Of a stretch of 31,551 nucleotides of DNA, positions 24,668-31,551 are shown in pieces (position 1 is the first letter of the stretch; each line of letters starts with the position of its first letter). This DNA is from MGR-bin208 sp043780275 (GTDB lineage: Bacteria > Bacteroidota > Bacteroidia > Chitinophagales > Chitinophagaceae): assembly GCA_043780275.1 (NCBI GenBank), contig JAYWCV010000101.1, positions 1-31,551 on the forward strand, in the 5' to 3' direction. Below the pieces are notes generated by a model that was given only the letters and a program-made list of their open reading frames with translations, was not told the DNA's origin and ran no database searches. Both the position numbers and the translations under genes were made by a program.

Positions 24668-25291
24668 ATGAACAATATTATCAAGCTTGCATCGATGGTT
24701 TTTATTTCAGGACTGATTTCCTGTGGCAGTAATGCATCAGACGATACGAACGTTGAAAAAAATGAAACGGCAACATTGCCTCAACCACAAACCAGTTTTG
24801 ATACTAATTCCAAACAAGTATTGCCCGTTGCAGAAACTCCCGTAAATAAAGTTGCATCAACAGAAATTAAAAGCGGAAAGATTAATCCGGCACATGGTCA
24901 GCCCGGCCATGTTTGTGAAATTGGCGTAGGAGAAATTATTCCGGATAAATTTGTAGCCAAAAAAACATCAGAACCAACTATAACTACTGCACCTATTCAA
25001 AGTAGTGTGCCACAAACAACAACTATTGTTAAGCAAGGTTTAAATCCGGCACATGGTCAGCCCGGCCATCGCTGCGATATTTCTGTAGGTGCTCCTTTAA
25101 CTGCTGTACCGGCTGCAAAAAGCAGTACCGAACCAGCCATTAATTATCCTGTTTCTTCACCCCTTGAATATAAGCCCAATCTTAATACAGACACCAAAGT
25201 AGCCGCTGGTTTGAATCCTGCACATGGTCAGCCCGGTCATCGATGCGAAATTGCCGTTGGTGCGCCTTTGAATAAGAAAGTAGACAACTAG
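24668..25291 (+). CDS. Lipoprotein with three HGQPGHRC repeats
   Basis: 207 aa. A lipoprotein signal with lipobox LISC (Cys 19) leads to a low-complexity, Thr/Pro/Asn-rich chain carrying three copies of a conserved block: 72-88 (INPAHGQPGHVCEIGVG), 125-144 (LNPAHGQPGHRCDISVGAPL) and 182-201 (LNPAHGQPGHRCEIAVGAPL). Each has His-x4-His-x-Cys spacing within HGQPGHRC, separated by linkers of about 35-40 residues. The linkers are unrelated while the blocks are almost identical, also at DNA level, so selection or recombination maintains them. I know this block from other Bacteroidota proteins but not its function; two His and a Cys per block could bind a metal or haem. The gene ends just before the hairpin at 25311-25340. 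Confidence 0.8.
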   Translation: MNNIIKLASMVFISGLISCGSNASDDTNVEKNETATLPQPQTSFDTNSKQVLPVAETPVNKVASTEIKSGKINPAHGQPGHVCEIGVGEIIPDKFVAKKTSEPTITTAPIQSSVPQTTTIVKQGLNPAHGQPGHRCDISVGAPLTAVPAAKSSTEPAINYPVSSPLEYKPNLNTDTKVAAGLNPAHGQPGHRCEIAVGAPLNKKVDN

Positions 25292-25310
25292 TTTTATAAA
25301 ATTGAAGAGG

Positions 25311-25340
25311 CCGTCTCAAAAATATTTGAGGCGGTTTTTT
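25311..25340 (+). terminator. Terminator between the repeat lipoprotein and ctlX
   Basis: CCGTCTCAAA (25311-25320) pairs with TTTGAGGCGG (25325-25334) around four bases, one mismatch, followed by TTTTTT (25335-25340). It terminates the plus-strand gene and overlaps the stop codon of the convergent ctlX gene. Confidence 0.85.
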
Positions 25341-26259
25341 ATTTCTGCCAGAGAAATATTTCAGCCATCATACATCGAACGCTGCCACCCTCCACCTGCT
25401 CGATAGTTGGCACGGCAATGGGTAGTGGCTTTGAAAATTTTTCAATTTCCAATATTTGATCTGCATTCAGGCTATCAAATGCTGTTTTACTCATCACCAA
25501 TATACTTTCTCCGTTGCGGTTATAAAGCTCCAGCATATTGCCGGCAAAAGCAGCAACCTGTTCCCTGCTGATGGAAATAATTTTTTTCCCGGTAGTAAGC
25601 AGCAATTGTTTGAGTGCAATTTTTTCCGTTTCGTCTTCTATGGCTTCTTCACAGAGTATGCTGAACTTCTCAGCAAGGCACATCATTACATTAGTATGAT
25701 ATATTTTCCGGCCTTCCTTATCTGTTGCGGTAAATGTAAAAGCATTGAATCCGTTTCGGTTTGCAAATTTTTCCAACACGGATGCTTCTGTTCTTTCAGA
25801 TAAACAGGCATAGATGATTTTATTTTGCTGATCAATCAGCATACTTCCTGTTCCTTCCAGAAATCTTCCTTCTGCTTCAAATTCGCTCCAGTCCTGAAAG
25901 TCGGTAATGCTGTATTTTTCAGTAAGCAGGTTTATTATATCATCTCTTTTTTCTTCCCGCCGGCTTTTTGCATACATTGGAAACACACATAGCGTTCCCT
26001 GTTTCAATGAACAAAACCAATTGTTTGGAAAGATGGCATCTGGCTTCATCGGCTCATTGCTGTCTTGAATCACCATTACTTCCATTCCGTTTTTTTGTAA
26101 AACAGCAACCATGGCATCAAACTCGTTCAATGCATTTTGCTGAATTGATTCTTTGGATTGTCCGGAAGGATTGGATTGAAAAAAATTATTTTTTGCAGTC
26201 TCTGCATTGAAACCAAAAGCGACAGGGCGAACCATTAAAATCGTAGATAGCTTTATCAT
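25339..26259 (-). CDS. ctlX: Citrulline utilisation hydrolase CtlX-type (amidinotransferase superfamily)
   Basis: 306 aa. The order of motifs fits the guanidino-modifying superfamily, CtlX branch: VRPVAFGFNAETAKNNFFQ at the start, DAIFPNNWFC with the substrate-binding Asp and Asn (about 74-83), an acidic/FLEGTGSMLID segment with the catalytic Glu (about 133-143), YHTNVMMCLAE with the catalytic His (about 188-198), and the nucleophile Cys in VEGGSVRCMMAEIF at the C-terminus. CtlX-type enzymes hydrolyse citrulline to ornithine and are widespread in Bacteroidota. It is the last gene of a minus-strand run with the pterin dehydratase (2 bp away) and the IPExxxVDY protein. Other members of the superfamily act on arginine or dimethylarginine, so the substrate remains a family-based assignment. 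Confidence 0.82.
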   Translation of the reverse strand: MIKLSTILMVRPVAFGFNAETAKNNFFQSNPSGQSKESIQQNALNEFDAMVAVLQKNGMEVMVIQDSNEPMKPDAIFPNNWFCSLKQGTLCVFPMYAKSRREEKRDDIINLLTEKYSITDFQDWSEFEAEGRFLEGTGSMLIDQQNKIIYACLSERTEASVLEKFANRNGFNAFTFTATDKEGRKIYHTNVMMCLAEKFSILCEEAIEDETEKIALKQLLLTTGKKIISISREQVAAFAGNMLELYNRNGESILVMSKTAFDSLNADQILEIEKFSKPLPIAVPTIEQVEGGSVRCMMAEIFLWQK

Positions 26260-26261
26260 GA

Positions 26262-26495
26262 TTAATTAAAAAGTAAATCGATTTTTTTGGCTAATGCAAA
26301 ATCCTTTTCGGTTACCAAGTCGCCAGCACTGTGCGTATTCAACCAGATATCAACCTGGTTATAAACATTGGTCCATAACGGATGGTGGTCCATTTTTTCT
26401 GCTTCCATGGCTACCCTCGTCATAAAAGCAAAAGCTTCGCTGAAGTTTTTAAATTTAAATTGACGGTGCAGTTTATTATTTTCTTCGGTCCACAT
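26262..26495 (-). CDS. 4a-hydroxytetrahydrobiopterin dehydratase (PCD/DCoH family)
   Basis: 77 aa, close to the minimal length of the family. It carries the signature EKMDHHPLWTNVYNQVDIWL followed by NTHSAGDLVTEKD: the active-site His pair and Pro (HHP) and the second-strand His in THSAG. The N-terminal KFKNFSEAFAFMTRVAMEAE forms the long helix. The enzyme regenerates the pterin cofactor of aromatic amino acid hydroxylases by dehydrating the carbinolamine. No hydroxylase gene is in the window. The first 20 residues of typical homologues (the first strand) are missing, so the protein is slightly short, though the catalytic core is whole. Confidence 0.88.
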   Translation of the reverse strand: MWTEENNKLHRQFKFKNFSEAFAFMTRVAMEAEKMDHHPLWTNVYNQVDIWLNTHSAGDLVTEKDFALAKKIDLLFN

Positions 26496-26531
26496 ATTTT
26501 AAAATTTAGTGTAAAAAATGGATGGAAAATT

Positions 26532-26966
26532 CTAAAAAATCAAATGCTCCTTATGTTTTATTTTTTCATTGGTAAGTTCCACAACCAGTTGCACCGAATT
26601 GATTCCCCGAATTGTATTTACCAACAAATTCAATGCTTCATCGCTGACTATATCACCTTTTAATAACCAGATAAAATCAAGGTGTTTGAATTCGGGTAAA
26701 AGATATTCCCCGTCGAACTGATTATTATACACATAATGTGAAAGAGATTTCAGCGGCTCGTTGTATTCATACACGGCAAAAAAGTAACTCCTTCCTTTCT
26801 TATTCATCTGAATCTCCAGTTCATTGTTAATCCGGAAATCCATTCCCAATAAATTATTCAAATGCAGGCATAGCTGATAATCTTTTATCGGCACCATCAC
26901 CCCCAGCAAACGGGTTTCGTTAAAAAATTCGTTGGCAAGGTCTTTATAATCTAAAGTAAATTTCAA
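26532..26966 (-). CDS. IPExxxVDY family protein
   Basis: 144 aa. It has the family hallmark in a relaxed form: YLLPEFKHLDFIWLLKGD (about 90-107), corresponding to I-PE---VDY. The upstream half has ETRLLGVMVPIKDYQLCLHL, RINNELEIQMNKKGRSYFFA and VYEYNEPLKSLSHYVYNNQF; it looks like a compact alpha/beta fold without signal or membrane helix. The family is nearly confined to Bacteroidota and of unknown function; in many genomes it lies near fatty-acid or pyruvate kinase genes, which are not seen here. It is the first gene of the run to the pterin dehydratase (36 bp away) and ctlX. The start at 26966 (MKFTLDY) agrees with the family start. Confidence 0.85.
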   Translation of the reverse strand: MKFTLDYKDLANEFFNETRLLGVMVPIKDYQLCLHLNNLLGMDFRINNELEIQMNKKGRSYFFAVYEYNEPLKSLSHYVYNNQFDGEYLLPEFKHLDFIWLLKGDIVSDEALNLLVNTIRGINSVQLVVELTNEKIKHKEHLIF

Positions 26967-27007
26967 GTTTATTTTTTAAAATCCTTGTTGAAAAATTAAA
27001 TCTTTTT

Positions 27008-28675
27008 TTAAAATTCAATAGCTGTTTCCATCAGGGTTTCTCCGCGTTTGAATTTCACCTGCGTCTTATCGCCTTTTTTAAATTTACCCAGAGTTTGCAT
27101 ATAGGCTTCCATGGAAGAAATGATATGATTGCCTAATTGAATGACAATATCTCCCACTTGAATTCCGGCTTTTTGTGCAGCCCTTCCTACCGTTACGCCA
27201 TCTACTTTTACGCCGTTACCGGAAAAAGTATAATCGGGCATGATGCCCATACTTACACTGAATCTCGCTGTAGTACTTGTTTGTACTTCACGGGTTGGAG
27301 TAAAGACCAATTTGTTTTTTTCTTTGTCTAGATTATTTATTACCGTTTCGATAAACTTAATGATATTCTTTTCTCCTTCATAATTGATCTTCTCAAAATC
27401 ATCGGTTGGTTTATGATAGTCAGTATGCAGTCCGGTAAAAAAGAAAAGCACCGGAATATTTTTTCGGTAAAATGTAGCATGGTCACTTGGGCCCGTTCCA
27501 CTTGAGTCCACTTTTATTTTAAAAGGAGTTTGCTGATTTATATTAACCACAGTACCCCATGTTGGTGAAGTGCCAATACCACCAATAGTTATCCTTTTAG
27601 TGCTGTCGTTCATCCTTCCCACCATATCCATATTGATCATACAGTTTACAGAACTTAGGTCGATGGTTGGATTTTCAACAAAATATTTTGAACCGAATAA
27701 CCCAAGCTCTTCTCCTGAAAAAGCAATGAAAAGATAATTATGATTTCTATTCTTTGATTTTTTTAATGCTTTAGATAATTCAATCAAAGCCGCTGTACCG
27801 CTGGCATTATCATCTGCACCATTATGAATCAGTTTTTCTCCGGTACGAAACATGGAGTTTCCATCTTCACCATAACCCAGGTGATCAAAATGTGCACCCA
27901 AGATAATCGTTGTTGCCGAACCGTTATCAATAAACCCGACTACATTATTACCGGTTCGGTTCTTTTCTCCAATCTCTATTTTAAAATGAATATCGATTGA
28001 CGCATGTTTGTCACTAAGATATTTTTTTGCAGCTTCCTTGCTTATATATATTACCGGAATTGAAACCGGAGGCGTTTTATCTTTTCCGTCAAATGTCAAT
28101 TTATCATCCATCAATGACGTACTATATAGAATTAGTGCAGAAGCACCCTTACTTATATATTGATTGATTTTTGTTTTTAAATACTCTGTCAAATCGAAAT
28201 GAGGGTTTTCTTTGTTTTCCGTCAACACATCCGCCAGATCAACAAACCAGGGCATAGCATATTCATGCAATGAAATTGCTGGCAATGCATTCATTTGCTG
28301 GTTATCGCTAAATATTAATGGAAAGAATTCTGTATTTAATATTAATGGATGGTCATTGATACTGAAAAAACTTGTTGCATTGACTTGTTTACCATCATAC
28401 ACAGGAAAGGCCTGATAATATCCGTTGCTTCCTTTTGGTTCCAGTCCTGCTTTTTCAAATTCATTGCTGATATATTTGATGGCTAACTGCTCGCCAGCTG
28501 TACCGGTTCTTCTTCCCTCCAGTTTATCGTCTGCCAAATAACTTACATGACTTTTAATATTATTAATCAGTCCCTGGTCATCCTTTGCTATTTTCTTTTG
28601 AACCGAGCAACTAAAAAATATACTGCTTGAAATTAAAAGCAATAAAAAAGATCGTAACATACCATTCATCGTCAT
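27008..28675 (-). CDS. M28 family zinc aminopeptidase with PDZ domain, lipoprotein
   Basis: About 555 aa. A lipoprotein signal (LRSFLLLLISSSIFFSC) is followed by the M28 N-terminal helix KSHVSYLADDKLEGRRTGTA, a protease-associated insertion (about 100-230), then the two-zinc catalytic set: GAHFDHLGYG, NGADDNASGTAALIELS, the catalytic Glu in FSGEELGLFGS, NMDMVGR and, at the C-terminal side, LHTDYHKPTDD. The final 90 residues are a PDZ domain (VGRAAQKAGIQVGDIVIQLG). It would digest peptides in the periplasm or at the surface. The frame opens at 28699, but a perfect -7 box (TACCTTTG, 28697-28704) overlaps that ATG, so a start at 28675 or later (28669, 28660) is more likely. It is divergent from feoB. 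Confidence 0.9.
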   Translation of the reverse strand: MTMNGMLRSFLLLLISSSIFFSCSVQKKIAKDDQGLINNIKSHVSYLADDKLEGRRTGTAGEQLAIKYISNEFEKAGLEPKGSNGYYQAFPVYDGKQVNATSFFSINDHPLILNTEFFPLIFSDNQQMNALPAISLHEYAMPWFVDLADVLTENKENPHFDLTEYLKTKINQYISKGASALILYSTSLMDDKLTFDGKDKTPPVSIPVIYISKEAAKKYLSDKHASIDIHFKIEIGEKNRTGNNVVGFIDNGSATTIILGAHFDHLGYGEDGNSMFRTGEKLIHNGADDNASGTAALIELSKALKKSKNRNHNYLFIAFSGEELGLFGSKYFVENPTIDLSSVNCMINMDMVGRMNDSTKRITIGGIGTSPTWGTVVNINQQTPFKIKVDSSGTGPSDHATFYRKNIPVLFFFTGLHTDYHKPTDDFEKINYEGEKNIIKFIETVINNLDKEKNKLVFTPTREVQTSTTARFSVSMGIMPDYTFSGNGVKVDGVTVGRAAQKAGIQVGDIVIQLGNHIISSMEAYMQTLGKFKKGDKTQVKFKRGETLMETAIEF

Positions 28676-28696
28676 GTGTTTTTGTGTTTTGTGTGG

Positions 28697-28704
28697 CAAA
28701 GGTA
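28697..28704 (-). promoter_or_regulatory. -7 box of the M28 peptidase gene
   Basis: TACCTTTG on the minus strand matches TAnnTTTG exactly. No good -33 box is found 19-21 bp upstream. It lies inside the first codons of the longest open frame and so argues for a later start codon. Confidence 0.45.
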
Positions 28705-28764
28705 TTGATAGATAGTTTTAGATTTATCTTTGATAGTAACCGAAGGGATATATTAACATATTTT

Positions 28765-28842
28765 GATAATTGATAAATTGCGTTTGTCGATACTTATTGA
28801 TCGTAATTCGTAAATGATAATCAACGCATAAATTTACTTTTG
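28765..28842 (+). promoter_or_regulatory. feoB promoter region with possible Fur-like operators
   Basis: TACTTTTG (28835-28842) is a perfect -7 box 17 bp before the feoB ATG; the -33 box is poor. GATAATTGATAAATT (28765-28779) and GATAATCA (28816-28823) resemble hexamers of the Fur box (GATAAT repeats). In AT-rich DNA such matches arise by chance, so this is only a candidate. Confidence 0.35.
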
Positions 28843-28858
28843 CTCCCTCTTCAGCAGC

Positions 28859-30985
28859 ATGCAGAAAAAAAACATACATATTGCATTAGTAGGAAATCCC
28901 AATAGTGGCAAGAGCTCTATATTTAATATACTAACCGGACTTAATCAACAGGTTGGTAATTTTCCGGGGGTTACCGTAGAAAAAAAAACAGGGATTGCTA
29001 ATATCTCAGAAAACCTTACCGGACATATGATTGACCTTCCGGGAACCTACAGTTTATATCCCAGTCGACTGGATGAATGGGTGAGTTACCGGGTTTTGAT
29101 GGATAAGGATACGGAACTGAAAGCCGATATGGTTGTACTAGTTGCCGATGCAAGTAATTTAAAAAGAAACCTACTTTTTTGTACACAGATCATTGATTTG
29201 AAAAGACCGGTTATTCTTGCACTAACCATGATGGATCTGGCCAAAAAGAAGGGTATCCTAATTGATATTGCTAAACTGGAAATAGAATTAGGCTTACCCA
29301 TTGTGGTTGTTAATCCAAGAAAAAACAAAGGGATATCAGAATTAAAAAAAATTATAGCACTCACTGCGAATAATTTGGAAAAGGTTCCAACCCGCGATTT
29401 TATCGATAATGAATCATTGGCTTCTGAACCGATTGCAGAAATTAAGAATTTGTTTCCGGATGATGATTTAGAAGATTATACCGCCATTCATTATCTTATT
29501 AACCATAAGAATCTGGATCTGAGTAAAGAATTAAACGAACGAATTGATGAGATTGAAACGAAAACTAAATTTAATCCTACTAAAACTCAGGCTGAAGAAA
29601 TAGTACTTCGATATAAACATATCGACAAACTGATTTCTAAAACAGTGGTTCTACCTGACCCACTTCAAAAAGCTTTATTTACAGAAAAACTCGATAACCT
29701 TTTACTGCACAGGGTTTGGGGTTACCTGGTTCTTTTTTCCGTTTTGTTTTTACTTTTTCAAAGTGTGTTTTGGTTGGCACAGTTTCCTATGTTTTGGATT
29801 GAACAGGGGTTTGCCAATATCAGCTCGAACCTAAATAACCTTTTGCCTGATAATGCCTTCAGTGATTTATTGATCAATGGCGTCATAGCCGGATTAAGTG
29901 GCATCCTCATTTTTGTACCACAAATCATGATTCTTTTTGGATTGATTTCTATCCTGGAGGATACGGGCTATATGTCTCGAATAAGCTTTCTGTCCGATCG
30001 TCTGATGCGAACGGTAGGCCTCAATGGAAAAAGTGTAATGCCCATGATCAGCGGCTTTGCCTGTGCAGTACCAGCTATCATGAGTGCAAGGAATATTGAT
30101 AACCGTAAAGAACGATTACTAACCATACTCATTACGCCACTGATGAGTTGCTCGGCAAGATTACCGGTATATACCATCATCATTGGTTTAGTAATTCCCA
30201 ATAATTATTTATTCGGATTTCTGAATTTGCAGGGGCTTGTTATGATGGGCATGTATATGATTGGATTGTTCATGGCACTATTGGTTTCTTATATTGCAAA
30301 ATGGTTTATCCATATCAATGAAAGAAGTTTCTTTTTGCTTGAACTTCCTGTTTATCGTGGTCCACGTTGGAACAATATTTTGCAAACCATGATTAATAAG
30401 GCCCGCATTTTTGTGATGGATGCCGGAAAAATAATCATGATCATCAGTTTGATTCTTTGGGGTCTTAGTTCTTATGGTCCTCCTAAAAAAATGCAGCTTA
30501 TTTCAAATAAGTATGCATTGTTGAAAAGTACCCCTGGTGCTGATTTGGATAAACTAGATAAAGAGTATCATACCGCAAAACTCGAAAATTCTTTTGCCGG
30601 AATTTTAGGAAAAACGATTGAACCCGCCATTGCTCCATTGGGTTACGATTGGAAAATAGGTATTGCATTAATAACCTCTTTTGCTGCCCGCGAAGTATTT
30701 GTTGGAACTATGGCAACCCTATACAGTGTTGGCGATAATGATGAAGGTGCTTTATTGCTAAGAGAAAAAATGAAAGCTTCTGTCAGACCAAATGGTCAGC
30801 CACGATTTGATCTGGCCACCGGTATTTCACTGATGATGTTTTATGCATTTGCCATGCAGTGCATGAGTACACTGGCTGTTGTTTATCGTGAAACCCGCAC
30901 CTGGAAGTGGCCAATTATTCAACTGGTTTACATGACCGGATTGGCTTATCTGATGAGTTTGCTTTGTTATCAGTTATTGAAATAA
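28859..30985 (+). CDS. feoB: Ferrous iron transporter B
   Basis: 708 aa, complete. The N-terminal G domain has G1 GNPNSGKSS (12-20), G2 NFPGVTVEKKTG and G3 DLPG (59-62). The G4 motif reads TMMD (123-126) where most GTPases have NKxD or FeoB NxxD, a change from Asn to Thr that may alter guanine specificity. A helical linker (about 160-270) leads to the membrane part with two Gate repeats: GVIAGLSGILIFVPQIMILF, EDTGYMSRISFLSDR, and PMISGFACAVPAIMSAR (the Cys motif), then a second set ending AAREVFVGTMATLYSVGDN and the C-terminal helices. It imports Fe2+ driven by GTP. No feoA lies next to it; it follows the divergent M28 peptidase and converges with a serine hydrolase gene without space between stops. 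Confidence 0.94.
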   Translation: MQKKNIHIALVGNPNSGKSSIFNILTGLNQQVGNFPGVTVEKKTGIANISENLTGHMIDLPGTYSLYPSRLDEWVSYRVLMDKDTELKADMVVLVADASNLKRNLLFCTQIIDLKRPVILALTMMDLAKKKGILIDIAKLEIELGLPIVVVNPRKNKGISELKKIIALTANNLEKVPTRDFIDNESLASEPIAEIKNLFPDDDLEDYTAIHYLINHKNLDLSKELNERIDEIETKTKFNPTKTQAEEIVLRYKHIDKLISKTVVLPDPLQKALFTEKLDNLLLHRVWGYLVLFSVLFLLFQSVFWLAQFPMFWIEQGFANISSNLNNLLPDNAFSDLLINGVIAGLSGILIFVPQIMILFGLISILEDTGYMSRISFLSDRLMRTVGLNGKSVMPMISGFACAVPAIMSARNIDNRKERLLTILITPLMSCSARLPVYTIIIGLVIPNNYLFGFLNLQGLVMMGMYMIGLFMALLVSYIAKWFIHINERSFFLLELPVYRGPRWNNILQTMINKARIFVMDAGKIIMIISLILWGLSSYGPPKKMQLISNKYALLKSTPGADLDKLDKEYHTAKLENSFAGILGKTIEPAIAPLGYDWKIGIALITSFAAREVFVGTMATLYSVGDNDEGALLLREKMKASVRPNGQPRFDLATGISLMMFYAFAMQCMSTLAVVYRETRTWKWPIIQLVYMTGLAYLMSLLCYQLLK

Positions 30986-31551
30986 CTAAAACCACTTTTT
31001 GGGGTCCTTTGTATTGGGCTGCCAACCTGATTTTTTTTCCTGGTGACGCCAGATGGTTAAAGATATTTTACGGATCAATTCCCATGCTTCATTATTTCTT
31101 TCCCAGCTTTGATCTTCCTGATTTTTTGTTATCACACAAAAAACATAATCGCCATGTGGCGAATTTACAAGTACTACTTCACTTCGGGATCTGTTAACGG
31201 CTCCATTTTTGGAGAAAACATTGACGGTTGGTGGAATTTGTGATAAGGATTCCGAATCCCAGTAATTTCTTTTCAAGCTTCGCAACATCCGCTCGCTGGC
31301 ACCCTCATTCATTATTTCTTTATTATAAATTTTCTCCATCAAGCTGGCCATTTCATGTGGCGATGTTTGTCCCCATCCATACATTGTTCTATTTTCTTCT
31401 CTTCCCTTAGTTCTGGAGTTGATCCGGGTATTTTTAAATCCAATACTGTCCAACATTTCATTTATTCTTAATCCACCACCGGCAAGACTTTGTAACCATA
31501 AACTGGCCGTATTATCACTCATTGTCATCATCAGCATAATTAATTTACTGA
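30986..31551 (-). CDS. Serine hydrolase, class A beta-lactamase-like (partial)
   Basis: Only the C-terminal 188 residues are in the window; the frame is open at the right edge. The SDN motif of class A beta-lactamases is visible in MTMSDNTASLWL, followed by the helix LAGGGLRINEMLDSIGFKNT, GWGQTSPHEMASLMEKIY and a KTG-like triad in VFSKNGAVNRSRSEVVLV, here KNG. The SxxK nucleophile motif must lie beyond the edge. The family includes true beta-lactamases and other penicillin-recognising hydrolases; a change of the KTG Thr to Asn and the unusual C-terminus (WQPNTKDPKKWF) argue for a non-lactamase member. Its stop abuts the feoB stop, so the two are convergent. Confidence 0.8.
   Translation of the reverse strand, partial: SKLIMLMMTMSDNTASLWLQSLAGGGLRINEMLDSIGFKNTRINSRTKGREENRTMYGWGQTSPHEMASLMEKIYNKEIMNEGASERMLRSLKRNYWDSESLSQIPPTVNVFSKNGAVNRSRSEVVLVNSPHGDYVFCVITKNQEDQSWERNNEAWELIRKISLTIWRHQEKKSGWQPNTKDPKKWF

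Noticed and set aside
1..31551. CRISPR arrays, tRNA/rRNA genes, insertion sequences and phage genes
   Set aside because: I looked for regularly spaced repeats, tRNA-like cloverleaf sequences and transposase or integrase motifs and found none I could support.

Overview
The window looks like chromosomal DNA from a Bacteroidota member, most likely Chitinophagaceae or a close relative. The evidence is AT-rich DNA, promoters of the Bacteroidota type (TTTG, about 19 bp, TAnnTTTG), weak ribosome binding sites, and families typical of that phylum: IPExxxVDY, DUF4136, TlpA-like redoxins and HGQPGHRC-repeat lipoproteins. I see no rRNA, tRNA, CRISPR array, transposase or integrase gene.

Layout. (1) Positions 1-140 hold a structured repeat whose second copy lies at 20557-20696 in the same orientation; together they bracket about 20.4 kb. 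Next to each copy is a decayed gene: a DUF4136 lipoprotein at 147-723 and a universal stress protein at 20042-20463. (2) 886-3136 carries an MgtC/SapB membrane protein, a periplasmic PepSY-like protein and a DUF998 membrane protein. (3) 3168-6421 is a mprF-virJ operon (lipid aminoacylation and a probable lipid-processing partner). (4) 6509-15148 is an envelope and signalling block: small secreted and unknown proteins, a GH18/deacetylase/GT2 exopolysaccharide synthase, two small membrane proteins, a hybrid histidine kinase with Hpt domain, and a LytTR response regulator. (5) 15352-20041 holds a patatin-like phospholipase and an apparent operon VIT transporter, DUF1003, a tiny membrane peptide and mgtA. 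(6) 20826-31551 is more ordinary: an ABC transporter whose permease is fused to a thioredoxin-like domain, GNAT, a repeat lipoprotein, CtlX, pterin dehydratase, an IPExxxVDY protein, an M28 peptidase, FeoB and a truncated serine hydrolase.

The main new observation is a shared promoter design. Six minus-strand promoters (near 761, 2216, 7445, 11210, 11702 and 14319) carry two direct-repeat half-sites centred on TCG or TAG, exactly 21 bp apart, ending 30-32 bp from a TAnnTTT(G/A) -7 box. The outer half-site is preceded by a conserved GGCAAAAA-like tract. This is the geometry expected for a LytTR-type activator, and a LytTR regulator is encoded at 14453-15148. I infer a local regulon for cell-envelope functions: DUF4136 protein, PepSY-like protein, Lys-rich secreted protein, exopolysaccharide synthase, a membrane protein, and the kinase itself. 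The regulator assignment is inference; the repeated promoter architecture is directly visible.
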